64,000 nucleotides of DNA from Tanypteryx hageni (lineage: Eukaryota; Arthropoda; Insecta; Odonata; Petaluridae). The translations under genes were made by a program, and so were the position numbers. Each line of letters starts with the position of its first letter. Positions within the stretch are counted from its first letter, which is position 1. The stretch covers positions 7,981,501-8,045,500 of the forward strand of contig CM054115.1 in the NCBI GenBank assembly GCA_028673005.1, given 5' to 3'. Positions 36,594-47,860 of this stretch are shown one piece after another. The notes under the pieces were generated by a model. The model saw nothing but the letters and a program-made list of their open reading frames with translations. It did no database searches and was not told the origin of the DNA.

Positions 36594-37115
36594 ATGTCTT
36601 CTGTATCTGAGATATTAAAACTTTTTAAATCCGGTTTATTAACATCTCTCGAGGAAATACAGGAGGGTTTTAATAAAATTACAGAACTATTAGTATTTAA
36701 TGACGAAGGTGATGATGATATGGAGACATACATGGCAATGTGTGAAGTACTTGATAGTGCGAGAGGACGTTGGTTCTGTAGGTTCTGTCAACAGTATTAT
36801 GAGATTAAAAATCGAATTCATCACGAGAACAGCTATTCTCATCGCAAGAATTCGATAATTCAACGAGGAGTCGAGATCGCAGAAATCGAATCGGCGGTAA
36901 AAAATAGATTGAAAACGTTCTGGATAGGTGGTGATGAGGAAATCAAAGACGTCGTTTCCTTTCTCCAAAAAAACAAAGATATTCTCATTTCTAAAGTTAG
37001 GGAGCAATTAACCAATACTGCCTTAAAATTAATATTATTTTGCATGCGGTATTTAAGAAAGGTAAAGAGATTAAGGATATGCTATTTAAAACTAAAAACA
37101 CGTGGGTATTACTGA
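36594..37115 (+). CDS. Polinton zinc-finger ORF upstream of polymerase
   Basis: Intact 173-codon frame. Residues 59-85 hold a C2H2-like finger: WFCRFCQQYYEIKN then HHENSYSHRKN (C-x2-C and H-x6-H spacing). The N-terminus is leucine-rich and acidic, the C-terminus basic. It lies on the same strand as, and just before, the polymerase. DNA or RNA binding is likely from the finger only; the family is not known to me. The 3' end may be frameshifted, since a related reading continues to about 37200. Confidence 0.55.
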   Translation: MSSVSEILKLFKSGLLTSLEEIQEGFNKITELLVFNDEGDDDMETYMAMCEVLDSARGRWFCRFCQQYYEIKNRIHHENSYSHRKNSIIQRGVEIAEIESAVKNRLKTFWIGGDEEIKDVVSFLQKNKDILISKVREQLTNTALKLILFCMRYLRKVKRLRICYLKLKTRGYY

Positions 37116-37332
37116 TGGATGACATTGAAGATATTTTTGAGAAATTGTTCGGGAAAATTTTGAAAGAAAAATCCGAGTCAGGAGAAAGGATCAGGATGGG
37201 GTCTTGAACGTGTGAAGGGAGTGGAAATAACAATTAACAAATACGTACCGTTGAGGGGATCCAAATTCATTGAATTACTATATAAAATAAAAGCAACAAA
37301 AGCGATCTTTAATATAAAAAAATTTTGATTAT

Positions 37333-40262
37333 TACTGTTTCAAGTATGCGATTTGGTCAAAAAATATTCCGAAAAATCCTCAACGGCCGTCCTCATATGA
37401 TAATGAAGATTTCCGCAATGGGTACAATTGGGATTGCATTTCCTACTCCGTATGATTATGCGACATTCCCAAATTTGAGAAGGTGAATAATATTTCGATC
37501 AACGTTTTTGGCTTAGACGAAATAAACAATGTCTATCCGATCAAAATTGTTGATAGGGAACAAAAAGATCATAGGGACCTTTTGTACTTGACAGATGAGA
37601 ACATTTCCCATTATTGCTACATTAAAAACTTTGAAAGGTTAGTGAGATCACAAATAACGAAATATGAGCATAAATTTTTATTTGCAAAAGGTGCTTTGCG
37701 TACTATCGTGATAGGAAAGTCCTGGAAGATCATAAAATTGATTGTAGAGCCAAGTCACCTGCAAAGATCGTTTTACCAACGGAGGATAACAAATGGATGA
37801 AATTTAAAAACATCAGTCACATGTTTCGGGTTCCTTTTGTGGTTTATGCAGATTTTGAGTGCCTTCTCTGAAAGGTACATACTTGTGTAAACACGCCTCA
37901 ATGTTCCTATTCAAACCCTTGCCAAAAACATGAACCGTTCAGTTTCTGCTAAATTCTTGTTTCATATAATGGTTACACTCATCCAGTTTTATATCATGGG
38001 CAGGATGCTGCAAAAGTATTCATGCACAAAATGAAGGAAGAGGCAGAGAAAATCGAGGTTGTGTACAAAAATGCGATTCCTATGACACCCTTAACATCGG
38101 TTCAAGAGGAGGCATTTCAAGAATTAACCACTTGCCACATCTGCAGGAAGACCTTAGGCGAGGATCGTGTGAGGGATCACGATCACCTTACCGGAGAATA
38201 TAGAGGTCATGCGCATTATTTTTGTAATTTACAATTTAAAATGCCCAATTTTCTTCCGGTCTTCATCCACAACCTTTCCGGATATGATTCTCAAATCATT
38301 GTCAGCAAGATTGGTTACGACGACAAAAAGATTCACGTAATCCCAAATTCAGAAGAGAAATATATCGCATTCTCTAAGGCTATAAGTGAAAAATTTTGAG
38401 TTAGGTTTTTAGATACCTTCAGGTTCATGGCTTCTTCCCTTTCCAAATTGGCGGATAACCTTCCTCACGAAAAATTTAAGCTTACCGGTGAGGTTTTCGG
38501 TGATCAATTAGATCTGGTTCGACGCATGGGTGTGTACCCTTATGATTATACGGACAGTTGGACGAAACTGAACGAGACCTGTTTGCCACCAAAAGAAAAG
38601 TTTTTCAATCGATTGACTGAAGACGGAATTTCTGACGAGAACTATGCGCACGCGTTGAAAGTCTGGGAGACTTTTGCATGTAAGACTTTGGGTGACTATA
38701 GCGATGTATATCTCAAAACAGGCGTTACACTTTTGGCTGATGTATTTGAAAACTTTCGAGACGTGTGTTTAGGAACATATAATCTCGATCCAGCGTGGTA
38801 TTACACTGCTCCTGGATTGACGTTTGACGCTATACTCAAACACACTGAAATCGAGCTCGAACTTTTGGTTGATTATGATATGATCTTGATGGTAAAGAAG
38901 GGTATACGTGGTGGGATAAGCCAATGCTCTAAACGATACAGCGTGGCAAATAATAAATATTTAGAAAATTTCGACTCTAATTCTGAGTCTCGCTTTATCA
39001 TTTATTTGGATGCTAAAAATCTCTATGGATGGGCTCTCTCTAGATCCCTTCCATATAGCGGTTTTCGGTGGCTCTCTACCGAAGGAATTCAAAATTTTGA
39101 TGTGGAATCCATACCCGACGATAATGCCATTGGGTACATTTTAGAAGTTGATTTGAAATACCCCCACGAGCTCCACTGCGAACACACTGATCTACCATTA
39201 TGTCCTGAAAATAAGACTCCTCCGGGTAGTAAACATAAAAACTACTTACGACTCTAGAAGATAAGACGAAATATGTAATTCACCACGTCAATCTTAAGTA
39301 GGCCCTTATACCTGGGACTAAGACTCAAGACCATTTATCGCGTAATCCAATTTAATCAATCTTCATGGTTGAAATCGTATATTGAGTTAAATACAGAACG
39401 TAGAAAAACCGCTGATAATGAGTTTGAGAAAGACTTTTACAAACTCATGAATAACGCGGTATTTGGGAAAACAATGGAAAACATGAGAAAAAGAATGCGT
39501 TTAGAGTTAACGTTTAACCAGAAAAGGTTGGATAAGTTAATTTCTAAGTCTACATTCCTGGATCGTACGATTTTCAACGATAATTTGGTTGTCGTCCACT
39601 TGAGAGATACAGTAATTAAGATGAATAAACCTATTTACATTGGGTTTTGTGTCTTAGATTTAAGTAAGACATTAATGTACGATTTCTACTATGAATTTAT
39701 GAAACCAAAATATGGTGAAAATGTAAATTTATGTTATACCGACACGGACAGCTTTATTTATGAAATTAAGACTGAAGACTTTTACAAGGACATGCTGACC
39801 GACCTCGATACATACGACACTTTCAATTACCCTCGCGATCATCCTTGCTTTTGCGATAAAAACAAAAAGGTGATTGGGAAATTTAAAGATGAGTGTGACG
39901 GACAACTGATGACGCACTTTGTGAGATTGAGAAGCAAGCTTTATTCCTATAAAGTAAAGGAGCAAAAAGACAAGAAAAAGGCGAAGGGTATTGCTAAATC
40001 TTTGATCGAAAACAGCTTAACATTTGATGACTATGTAAAGTGTCTTATGGATAACTCTATACAGTTCAGAAAAATGAATGTAATTCGCAGTAAGAAACAT
40101 GAAGTATTTTCCGTTGAAATAAATAAATTAGCGATGAGTTTCTTTGATAATAAGCGCTACATATGCGAGGATGGCATAAATACCTTAGCTTGTGGAAACT
40201 GCAAAATTCCAATTTTTAAAAGAACTTGGGAAGAGGCTTTCGAATCTGACGATGAAACTTGA
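37333..40262 (+). pseudogene. Protein-primed DNA polymerase B (Q copy)
   Basis: Polinton pPolB, the better preserved copy. ExoI YADFEC (37845-37862, catalytic Glu kept), ExoII HNLSGYD (38268-38290), ExoIII YPYDYTDSW (38535-38562), TPR1 region LADVFENFRDVCLG, motif A YLDAKNLYGWALSRSLP (39004-39055), motif B KLMNNAVFGKT (39441-39475), motif C YTDTDSFIYEI (39735-39770) and a C-terminal CGNCKIP. A Cys-rich finger precedes ExoI. Frame breaks near 37690, 37870-38020, 38400 and 39250-39370 inactivate it. It performs protein-primed replication from the termini in intact elements. Confidence 0.93.
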
Positions 40263-40302
40263 ATAAAAATTACAGTTTAAGGAAATATGCTCAGTTAGTG
40301 TT

Positions 40303-40931
40303 ATGTCACTGAGGTGGAAACATCCCTTCACCTGTATTTGTGCCGGACCTAGCTGTTGTGGTAAGACAACGTTCGTTTTGAGATTTTTGCGTAATCTACC
40401 GCAACTGTCAGATGGTAAGATCGAACGCGTAGTGTGGTGCTGTAGTCGGGGGAGCGAGCCTGATATAGAGGGTGTTGAATTTGAAATTGGGTATCTTCTT
40501 TCGAGAATCCAAGCAGAATTTCCACTCTATTCGTCACCGATGATTTGATGCACGAAGCATACGATAGACAGGTCAGCGAATTATTCACGAAAGGTTCTCA
40601 TCATTTTAATATCTCTGTGATTCTCATTACTCAGAAAGTTTTTTATCAGAGTCCTCAAGCGAGAAATATTTCCCTCAATGCTAAATATATCGTAGCGTTT
40701 CGTAATCTTCGCGATAAACTGCAATTCGGAAATTTGGCGAGACAGGTCTACCCGGAAATTCTTGGGAGTTGACGAGGGTATGCGACATGTGAACCTTACG
40801 GTTATTTTGTGTTGGACCTCTCACAAGAGACGAACGATCGTTTGCGATTCAGTACGCGTATATTCCCGGATGAGATTACCACCGTATATGCGCCATCACA
40901 TCTGATCGATTATGAAAAGGCTAAGATCTAA
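40303..40931 (+). pseudogene. Polinton packaging ATPase (Q copy)
   Basis: Starts MSLRWKHPFTCICAGPSCCG; Walker A GPSCCGKTTF, Walker B TLFVTDDLMHEA after a frameshift at about 40480-40510, sensor-like SVILITQKVFYQSPQARN and RQVYPEIL. A second frame change near 40770 leads to the conserved tail DEITTVYAPSHLID, which overlaps the start of the next ORF (ATG at 40912). From about 40850 the sequence becomes nearly identical to the other copy. Confidence 0.85.
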
Positions 40932-41238
40932 TAAATATTTGCTACACGTCTTGAAAAACGCCAAGCCTAAATTGCGTAACGCGATTTTGAAAAACGTAGA
41001 CGAAGAGGTTATCAAAGTCTTGTGCGAGTGCTTCATGAACACTTTGAACGGGAATCATAAAATAAGCCCTGCCTTAAAGAAAAATCTAAGGAAGCATTGT
41101 AAAACGCTAAGAGAGCTCGGCGATAAGAAAGGGTCCTTGAAACAGAAGCGGACATTATTGATTCAGAAAGGTGGTTTCCTTCCAATGCTCATCGGTTCCA
41201 TTCTCAGCGGAATTATAGGCAGTCTGATAAACAAATGA
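40912..41238 (+). CDS. Conserved small Polinton ORF 1 (GGFLP motif)
   Basis: Intact 108-codon frame, overlapping the ATPase end by 20 bases and the next start by ATGA. Basic helical body and QKGGFLPMLIGSILSGIIG tail. Differences from the copy at 21467 are about a dozen residues, including the CFMNTLNGN block. Confidence 0.7.
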   Translation: MKRLRSNKYLLHVLKNAKPKLRNAILKNVDEEVIKVLCECFMNTLNGNHKISPALKKNLRKHCKTLRELGDKKGSLKQKRTLLIQKGGFLPMLIGSILSGIIGSLINK

Positions 41239-41567
41239 GTCTCAAGAAGATGTTACTCATCGACCCCGAAGTTCTCGACAGAGAACGATCGAAAGCACGT
41301 ATATCCACATTAGACGAAGAAATGCAAAAGGTCTTAAACAGGAAAGATCTGAGCGAAGTAGAAAAATGGCATCTATACAAACGTGCGTTGGATACTTATT
41401 TAAACGTTGCGGCAGAGAAGAGAAAGACCATTAGTATCCCGATCGTGAAAGAAAAAAGAGTGAGGAGACAGACGGTGAAGAGCTTGGAATCTTTAACCAA
41501 GCACATAAAGTTAGATAGTGCAGCGTTAGATAAATCATGGGAAGGTATGATGGAGAGAGATGGTTAA
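41235..41567 (+). CDS. Conserved small Polinton ORF 2
   Basis: 110 codons, MSLKKMLLIDPEVLDRERSK to KLDSAALDKSWEGMMERDG. Longer than the other copy because the stop after NVAA is a sense codon here. Predicted helical, charged, no known domain. Its last bases lead into the integrase start region. Confidence 0.65.
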   Translation: MSLKKMLLIDPEVLDRERSKARISTLDEEMQKVLNRKDLSEVEKWHLYKRALDTYLNVAAEKRKTISIPIVKEKRVRRQTVKSLESLTKHIKLDSAALDKSWEGMMERDG

Positions 41568-41882
41568 GAGAGTCGTTAAGCGAAAAAATAACATCAAAGC
41601 GGGAAAGAAGCTTACCGCGTTTTTAAAATTAAATCTATCGTTACGGGGAAAATTGTTCCTACGTACGAGTTGGAAGATATGAACGGAGAGAGTATCGAGG
41701 GATACTTTTACGAACCAGAACTACAGAGAACATTCGTATCCGAGGTCACCGAGTTTAAAATAGATAAAATATTGAGGCGTAGAGGAAAAGGTCGCAGTCT
41801 CGAATATTTCTTCAAGTGGAAAGGATATTCGCATTCCTTTAATTCTTGGATTATGGCTTCGACGATAAGACGTTTAAAATGA
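41563..41882 (+). pseudogene. Integrase remnant: N-terminus joined to chromodomain
   Basis: The first 60 bases match the start of the integrase region in the other copy (KRKNNIKAGKKLTA). At about 41620 the sequence jumps to the linker before the chromodomain, losing about 0.87 kb with the whole catalytic core. The chromodomain remains: FKIDKILRRRGKGRSLEYF and WKGYSHSFNSW. The frame ends ATGA, overlapping the penton start. Confidence 0.85.
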
Positions 41883-43331
41883 ACGAGTTCTATCTCACCC
41901 TTCTTAGCGACAGCTCTCGCGAGTATTTCGAAGATAATACAATAGCTCATTTTTGGACGAAATTATCTCAACAAGTGGATTTAGGAAGCGGTGAATGGAG
42001 AGTGGGTTTGGCCGAATTTTTGCATCCAAGGATTCGTGATAACAGGATCCATAGGGAGGAAATGAATAGAGATAGACGACTGGTCAATATCGAAATGGAT
42101 GATAGTACACCGATCGCGATAGCTCCAGAAACTTATAAATCTATGAAACATATGCTAGACTCGTTACCTACTGAGAAAAGAAAACGCGCTTTGGAAGTAT
42201 TGAAGGAACATATGGCTTGTCCTAAAGATAAAGTTCATATTGAGATTCCCGGTGATTTACCAGTTAGGATCCATCCCGGAACTTACAACTCGTTAGAGGA
42301 TATGTTACGATCGCTATCGGCTAATGAGAAAAGAAATTTGTTGAAATGTGATGAAAATGACTCGTATATGTTATTGGATTTAGTCTTAGATTCTAAATAA
42401 ATGATGAATGTTGAATTAAATACAAGGATGTCTTTAGGAACGAAGGTGATTAAGGAGATGGACAAATTAATAGACGTCTATGTTGAAATTCTACCAGATT
42501 CATTTCTTATTGCACCTCCTGAGAAAAAATACGTATCGTTGTTGCAATATATCATCAGTATAATTTTATAGATTTGAATAATCGTTTTGACGATATTATT
42601 TTGCAACTCGTCTATTTTCTCTACAAATGCGTCGATATACCTGAAGATGTGAAAAATTTAGAAAAATTTGCAAATGTACGCATCGAAATACCCGAGAATT
42701 CACCGATTAGATCATCTCCTGGCATTACGGGTCTGCTGATGAATCAATATCTTTGGTTTTAGAACCGAATAAATCGAGTGAAATCGATTTTGGTGAAAGG
42801 GTGATAAAAGCTATGGATAAACTCGTAAGTTTCCACGTCGAAATATTACCGAAAGGCATGGGTGTGGATTTTCCCCCAGGATCTTACAGGTCTCTGGAGG
42901 AATTTTTGCGAGTATTATATGAGGTCTGTGAAAAAAAGGATTTTTTGGGTAATGCTTCAAGAGAAATGATTGAGAAAATAAACTATGTCATATTTGAAAA
43001 TCCAAATTATTCGATAGATGTCACCAAAGGAGGAGAATATAGGAAAAAGCGGGGCATCGCACGCAGTATTGACACGAGATATATTTTCGTTTATACGGAT
43101 TTAATCAAGCCGCAATTGGTCGGTGATTCTCTCAGCAGATGTTTGCGAATTGTCAGCGTAAACGATGAAAGACACCATTTTTTCAATCCAGTTTACTATT
43201 TTCCCTTAGAGAAAAAAGAAATCGAGAACGTCGAAATACTACTCACAGGAAAAGACGGCAAACCATATCATTTCTTCGGTGGAGCTACAACTTCTCTTTT
43301 AGTTTTACACTTTATAAAAGTGTTGCAATAA
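41879..43331 (+). pseudogene. Polinton penton/minor capsid protein
   Basis: Start MNEFYLTLLSDSSREYF at 41879; GEWRVGLAEFLHPR near residue 40. The middle carries repeats with PVRIHPGTYNSLEDMLRSL, PIRSSPG and VDFPPGSYRSLEEFLRVL. The C-terminal part has FVYTDLIKPQLVGDSLSRC and FFGGATTSLLVLHF, as in Polinton pentons. Stops at 42398, 42569 and about 42760 divide it; the first two are shared with the other copy. Nearly identical to 18503-19953. Confidence 0.78.
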
Positions 43332-43358
43332 CCAAAAAAGCAATCATTATCGTTCGAG

Positions 43359-43760
43359 ATGTTAAAGGACGTGGATCGATATACGACGTATTACGTCAAT
43401 CAATGCGCCAGTTATCATGTGCAGAGAGGTAGAGGATTAGGAAGCATCCTCGCGGGTCTTTTTCGTTTCGCTAAACCACTTATACAAAGCAGTCTTAAAG
43501 CGATAGGTAAGGAGGCGGCCAGTACGCGGGTCGGAATTCTCGAATTTGGGAACGAGATCATTAAGGAAATATTGCGTAATCGATTGGGTGAGGCTGGAGC
43601 GAATTTGAAGAGAAAAGCGGAAGAAAAAATTAAAAAGATGAGTGGATCGAGCTTTCGCGTAGGCAAAAGGCCAAAGTTAATAAAAAGGAACATCAAACGC
43701 AAAAAACTTCATTCTAGGAGAAAGAGACGTCGCGTCAATACGGACATATTTTCTTCATAA
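43359..43760 (+). CDS. Polinton pX/pVI-like small virion protein
   Basis: 134-codon frame: DVDRYTTYYVNQC, then QRGRGLGSILAGLFRFAK, a hydrophobic helix, and a C-terminus with IKRNIKRKK and RKRRR. The Gly-Leu-Gly site looks like a protease-processing site and the basic tail suits DNA condensation. This copy lacks about 13 residues after the Cys relative to the copy at 18040. Six bases separate it from the capsid start. Confidence 0.6.
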   Translation: MLKDVDRYTTYYVNQCASYHVQRGRGLGSILAGLFRFAKPLIQSSLKAIGKEAASTRVGILEFGNEIIKEILRNRLGEAGANLKRKAEEKIKKMSGSSFRVGKRPKLIKRNIKRKKLHSRRKRRRVNTDIFSS

Positions 43761-43765
43761 CCGAG

Positions 43766-45056
43766 ATGGAACACATGCTATCCTCGCTCGACATGTTTAG
43801 TCGGCCAGCTTTGCAAACGAATATTTTAGGCAAGCGTCTCATTCCGTACAAACCGATCTCATCCTTAGACAATCAATTGACCATCGAATTCGTAGTGAAA
43901 GATTTGGGAGAATCGTACAAAAATTTGAACAGTTTTTATTTACAAATCATGGTGAAATTTGTCAAAGTTGATTGTTCAGACTATGGGCCGGGGGAGAAAT
44001 ATCAACCTGGGGTAGTGAATAATGTCTTGCATTCGATGATCGAGCAATGCAGCGTCTATTTAAGCGGAAAGCTAGCTACATCCTCGGAAGGTAATTATCA
44101 CTATCGTAGCACTTTAGAAAATCTCCTTCGTTATGGCGCAAATGCGGCGAAGACTCATTTGGCTTGCGATGGGTGGTTGCTCGAGAGCGGTGAGGATATC
44201 AATAAACAAGGTGACGCAAATGTAGGATTTGTTAGGAGAAAAGCTAAATTTGCTAACAGTAGGGTCGTGGAGCTCATACGGTAAATTGCATGTTGACGTA
44301 TTTAACGAAGAGCGTCTCTAAATTAACGGGGTCGATGTAAGTGTTAAATTTACGCTCGCAAAACCGAGTTTCTACATCAAGGAGGATGCTCCGGGTACTT
44401 CCGTGCTGAAAGTCCTCGATGCTACTTTATACGTCGAGCATAACGATATAAACCCCTCAATTTTGTTGGCTCATTCCAGAGCCTTGGAGCAAAGCAACGC
44501 GATATATCCTTTCAAGCGAGTGGAAGTTAAGACGTTCACCGTCCCACGAGGAAATCAAACGATTTCTGTAGATAACGTCATAACAGGACAGCCTCCGAAC
44601 AAAATAGTTTTCAGCATGGTCAATAACGATGCGTACGTTGGAAGGAGGGACAAAAATCCGTTCGCGTTCTCTCATTATTCTTTGGATAGTTTCTTTCTCA
44701 TCGTCAACAGTGTTCAAACGCCACCGCAAGGCATTTCCACAATTTTAACCAATTAAAAATGCTTGACGCAAGCATACCCTTCTATGTTTTCGAGAATTGG
44801 CGTGCATCACGGTGATAAAGGTAATCAAATAACCTTGGACATGTTCGCACCTGGATATTTCATTTTAGCTTTCGATCTAACACCTGACGGTTCGGGTAAC
44901 GAAGAATATGTCGGTTTGATGGATAAAGATACCGTGAGAATTAAAGCTGGCTTTGAAAACCCGCTCGAAAAAACCATAACGTGCATCGTTTACGCTGAAT
45001 ACGACGCCTCTTTGGAAATAGATAAAAGTCGAAACATCATCACGAATTTTGCATAA
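43766..45056 (+). pseudogene. Polinton major capsid protein (double jelly roll)
   Basis: Full-length region of about 430 codons, the F54H12.2-like family. N-terminal jelly roll begins MEHMLSSLDMFSRP and includes LTIEFVVKDLGES and THLACDGWLLESGEDIN. A frame change at about 44281 follows VVELIR or VELYGK. Second half: FPFKRVEV-type YPFKRVEVKTF, DAYVGRRDKNPFAFSHY, then after a stop at 44756 MFSRIGVHHGDKG, FAPGYFILAFDLTPDGSGN and IVYAEYDASLEID. It would form the hexon-like shell. Two breaks at least make it a pseudogene. Confidence 0.9.
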
Positions 45057-45059
45057 GCG

Positions 45060-45578
45060 ATGAACACTTTAGATATATACAACTTACTTAGTCGCGATCT
45101 ACGCACGAGAAAAGTGTTTCCTTCAGATAGTTTACCTTTACCCTCGCCTGTAATCTACGTGATAAATTTAGACGCTTCTACTTGGCCGGGAAGCCATTGG
45201 ATCGTGGTGCACATTTTAAATAAGCAAAAGGCAGAATATTTCCATTCGTATGGTTATCCACCACTCGTTCATTCGATATCAAAATTTCTAGAACCGTTCT
45301 CTCTCGCTCGAAATTCAGTTCAACTTCAGAGCTTTCGTTCGGACGTTTGCGGGGAATTCTGTTGTCTCTATGCACTCTACAAGTCCACTGGTAAAACCCT
45401 CACCCAATACCTAAACCTATACTCCCTCCCACAATTCAACGACTGCCGAGTCGCTCAACTCTTTTACCTAGAGTTTGGAAGCACCAGGAAAGGAAGACGT
45501 TGCCATCCTCGGGGGCAGAGTTGCTGTTCGAGAATAAATAGCACCGCTACCCGCGATAGTCATAATTCGAGATTCTGA
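45060..45578 (+). CDS. Adenain-like cysteine protease
   Basis: 172-codon frame starting three bases after the capsid stop. Catalytic His in GSHWIVVHI (45189), an acidic/aromatic segment EYFHSYGYPP, then the Gln-Cys region LQSFRSDVCGEFCCLYAL (45327-45380), as in adenovirus protease and ULP1-like enzymes. The core is open through about residue 140; the residues after FYLEFGSTRKGRR look like read-through beyond the usual end. It would mature the virion proteins. This gene is deleted from the 17-kb copy. Confidence 0.88.
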   Translation: MNTLDIYNLLSRDLRTRKVFPSDSLPLPSPVIYVINLDASTWPGSHWIVVHILNKQKAEYFHSYGYPPLVHSISKFLEPFSLARNSVQLQSFRSDVCGEFCCLYALYKSTGKTLTQYLNLYSLPQFNDCRVAQLFYLEFGSTRKGRRCHPRGQSCCSRINSTATRDSHNSRF

Positions 45579-45593
45579 CTCGAAACTGTCAAG

Positions 45594-46124
45594 ATGCGGC
45601 TCATCATCGACTTCGAGTGGAGCTCGGACCGAAGAGTGAAAGAATTGGCTGCGGTGGAGGTGGATTCCGAGAGAGTCTTTTGGTGCAGCTTCCAAAGTCC
45701 GAACAAATGGATCGGTGGAGGTAGGAAGGCGAATTTGAGCAACGTTCTCCTGTGTAACGAGACATCGTTCGCAAACGAATTCATTCCCTACACCGAGCTG
45801 CTCTCCTTCCTGGAAACTAACATCAAGGACGCCACCGCCCTCTACGTCTTCGACGACAAAAAATGTAGCTTTCTCTCTGACCTCACCGGACGCACTTTCA
45901 TAAGCATGAGGAGAGATTTAGATTGCCCTTCACCAGATGACCTTTCCTTCCCCTCCATTTCCTGCTTGAATCCGTGCCACCGCTTACGCAAAATTGATTG
46001 CGCCTTAAGAAATGCGTACTGCTTATCTCATTGGCTGAAATTCCTAACCTTGAAGGTCGACGTAGAGCCCTGTTCGACCAATGCTGAATGTTCCACCTCC
46101 CAACTCCCTTCCAACTTCTCCTAA
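45594..46124 (+). CDS. Exonuclease-like ORF (DFEW motif), family unnamed
   Basis: 177-codon frame: MRLIIDFEWSSDRRVKELAA at the N-terminus gives an h-h-D-x-E pattern with a following K-E-L-A strand, as in DnaQ/DEDD exonucleases. The C-terminal half has LYVFDDKKCSFLSDLTGR, DCPSPDDL and CHRLRKIDCALRNAYCLSHWL, a Cys/His cluster ending in W-L. The same order (DFQ, KELA, CP, CA, W) is seen in the ORFs at 46389 and 62.8 kb, so these are paralogs. Exonuclease activity is inference. Confidence 0.5.
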   Translation: MRLIIDFEWSSDRRVKELAAVEVDSERVFWCSFQSPNKWIGGGRKANLSNVLLCNETSFANEFIPYTELLSFLETNIKDATALYVFDDKKCSFLSDLTGRTFISMRRDLDCPSPDDLSFPSISCLNPCHRLRKIDCALRNAYCLSHWLKFLTLKVDVEPCSTNAECSTSQLPSNFS

Positions 46125-46165
46125 CGCATATATCCAGGCATTCATCCTAGTTATCATCAGTTGTC

Positions 46166-46410
46166 ATGCAGAAACCAGCAAGTGCAGAGTCTCCCGTCCT
46201 TCCTAAACGCAGACGGATAACTTCACGGCCACCACCATCCGGTCTGGAAACTGCAACCCCGAGAAGCGACCCTCACCTCCATCAAGTCTGCAAATATCAC
46301 CCACTTCAAAATCTAACAGACAGCCGAAAACTGCGCAGAAGAAGAAGATGAAAGTGTGTGATGCCATCCAGTTGCTACTAAACCGTAAGTGAGAATTGTG
46401 GAGTCGGTCC
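46166..46410 (+). pseudogene. Proline/arginine-rich Polinton ORF
   Basis: Starts MQKPASAESPVLPKRRR, rich in Pro, Ser and Arg, and in a second frame ends KKMKVCDAIQLLLN. The ORF at 63417-63662 has the same two ends (VLPKRGRSVPRP and KKNICEINQLLLE), which supports it as a real gene. No domain recognised; probably disordered and nucleic-acid binding. Confidence 0.5.
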
Positions 46411-47160
46411 CTGGCGATGGAAGTAAAACTCTCGTAAACCGCACTCCATTACAAGTGCTACGATTGAGTAAATGTGTAGTGGATTTTCAAGCGTATCTCA
46501 ATATCGGCAATGTATTCATAGTCAGAGAATTCGCAATTTGCGACACCGATCGCAATTGCTTTCAATCGTGGGTTTTTGATTGCCCAAAGGATTTATCATT
46601 CAAACGAGAAAACACTTGGTTAGATCATAATCATCACAGAATTGCTTTAGATGATGGGGAAGTTCATCATGAGGATTTCCAAAGAGTTTTAAACAAATAT
46701 ATTTGAAACTATAATTTTATCTTTATCTTTACAAAAAGTTAAATTCCTTTCCTCACATTTGGGAGACCGATTCATCGATCTACAAGTTTTAGGATGCCCC
46801 TCGATTAAGCAACTACCATCAATGGGTAGATATTTCATGTTACCTCAACATAAAAATGGTGAAGTCATTTGTGCAACGAAAAATTGTGAATCACTAACGA
46901 AATGGTTCAGAGCTATGTTAATTTAGATAGGAAACATGATAGATTTATAACGTTTAGCGATTTCCCTAAAAAGGATATTTTTAAATATTACCAAAATGGT
47001 TAATATTGGATTTATTTTATCTGGTTATGAGGACGTCACCGTATGCTGTAAATGTGGTGAGAGCATATATTCATGGGAAAAAAGGTAACGATCAAAAAGA
47101 ATAGGACTGCAAATTTTCGAGATGGTGTCCATTATTTAAAAGAACAGAATGTGATTTAAA
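46389..47160 (+). pseudogene. Exonuclease-like plus BIR-like zinc domain gene
   Basis: N-terminal frame 46389-46706: CVVDFQAY, VFIVREFAICDTD, FDCP and WLDHNHHRIALDDGE, paralogous to the preceding exonuclease-like ORF but with DxQ for DxE. The middle is broken by stops (46707-46985). The end (46985-47160) reads NIGFILSGYEDVTVCCKCGE with Trp after, matching the core of a BIR (inhibitor-of-apoptosis) zinc domain: Gly-Phe, Gly, C-x2-C, Trp. An A6 run shifts the frame right after that Trp; the next residues of BIR type (Trp-Cys-Pro and a final Cys) lie in the +1 frame. BIR identity is probable, function in the element unknown. Confidence 0.6.
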
Positions 47161-47189
47161 ATTGTAAATAAATGAAAATAAATACTTGT

Positions 47190-47274
47190 TAACTTATGCC
47201 TTTGTTTTTTTCATTTCAACCCTTGCATGTAACATTTTCTTTTCGAGTTAATATACGCTAAAACTCTTTTCGGG
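47190..47274 (+). repeat. Polinton P left terminal repeat, inner piece
   Basis: Inner end of the terminal repeat, homologous to about 32330-32410. It is cut at 47274 (cggg) by the LTR retrotransposon and continues at 53545 after it. Confidence 0.8.
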
Positions 47275-47860
47275 TGAGACGAAACTGTCTCATTTTACAT
47301 TAATCTCTCGTAATACTATAAGTATTATAAAATAGTTAAGCGATACGTTACATTCGGAGACACTGCTGCTGCCGACCAATTAACAAAAGCATACACTGGA
47401 TAAATGTCACAAAACGTACTAACAATTATATTGCAGTGACGTTATACAAAACACAAATATATTACAATACTTATAAGAAATGTCCACTTGAATCAGAAAT
47501 GATATGCCGAAGAGTTCGACGCGCCGATCACCTTTCCCACGGCTGCGTTCGCTCCGCTGTCTTCGCTCTCTCTTCCCACGTCTTATCTCGCTCTTCCCCT
47601 TTCCTTCACTGCTCCCCTCACTTTCGACGTTGTCGGCTCGCAACTAACGCCGTTTACAGTCAGGTGCCGGTAGATTGCGTTCCACTCGCGTACGCTAATT
47701 GGTTCTACCCGCGTTCTACTAGTGCCCTCTTCCGGGCTAATGTCCGTTGCTATAAAAGCAGGATTCCCGCGAAAAAGGGTACGTCGCACGCAGGGTGCGT
47801 CGCAGGCAGGGGTCGTCATTGGGGAATTCGAAAAACCGTCAAAAGTAGGAAAATGCTGCA
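47275..47860 (-). repeat. 3' LTR of the gypsy element
   Basis: 586 bp; on the minus strand starts tgcagcattttcctac and ends gtttcgtctca. Directly upstream (minus) is the purine run aaagtgagggggga (47861-47874). The stretch around 47745 contains ctataaaa, a likely TATA box in plus-strand direction only, so its role is unclear. Confidence 0.93.

Larger units (their letters stand above)
40850..43331 (+). repeat. Near-identical block, copy 2 (inversion arm)
   Basis: Reverse-complement partner of 18503-21860. Starts inside the ATPase tail and ends with the penton stop; the missing 0.87 kb of integrase is the only large difference. Polymerase before it and capsid after it are much less similar to the other copy. 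Confidence 0.85.
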
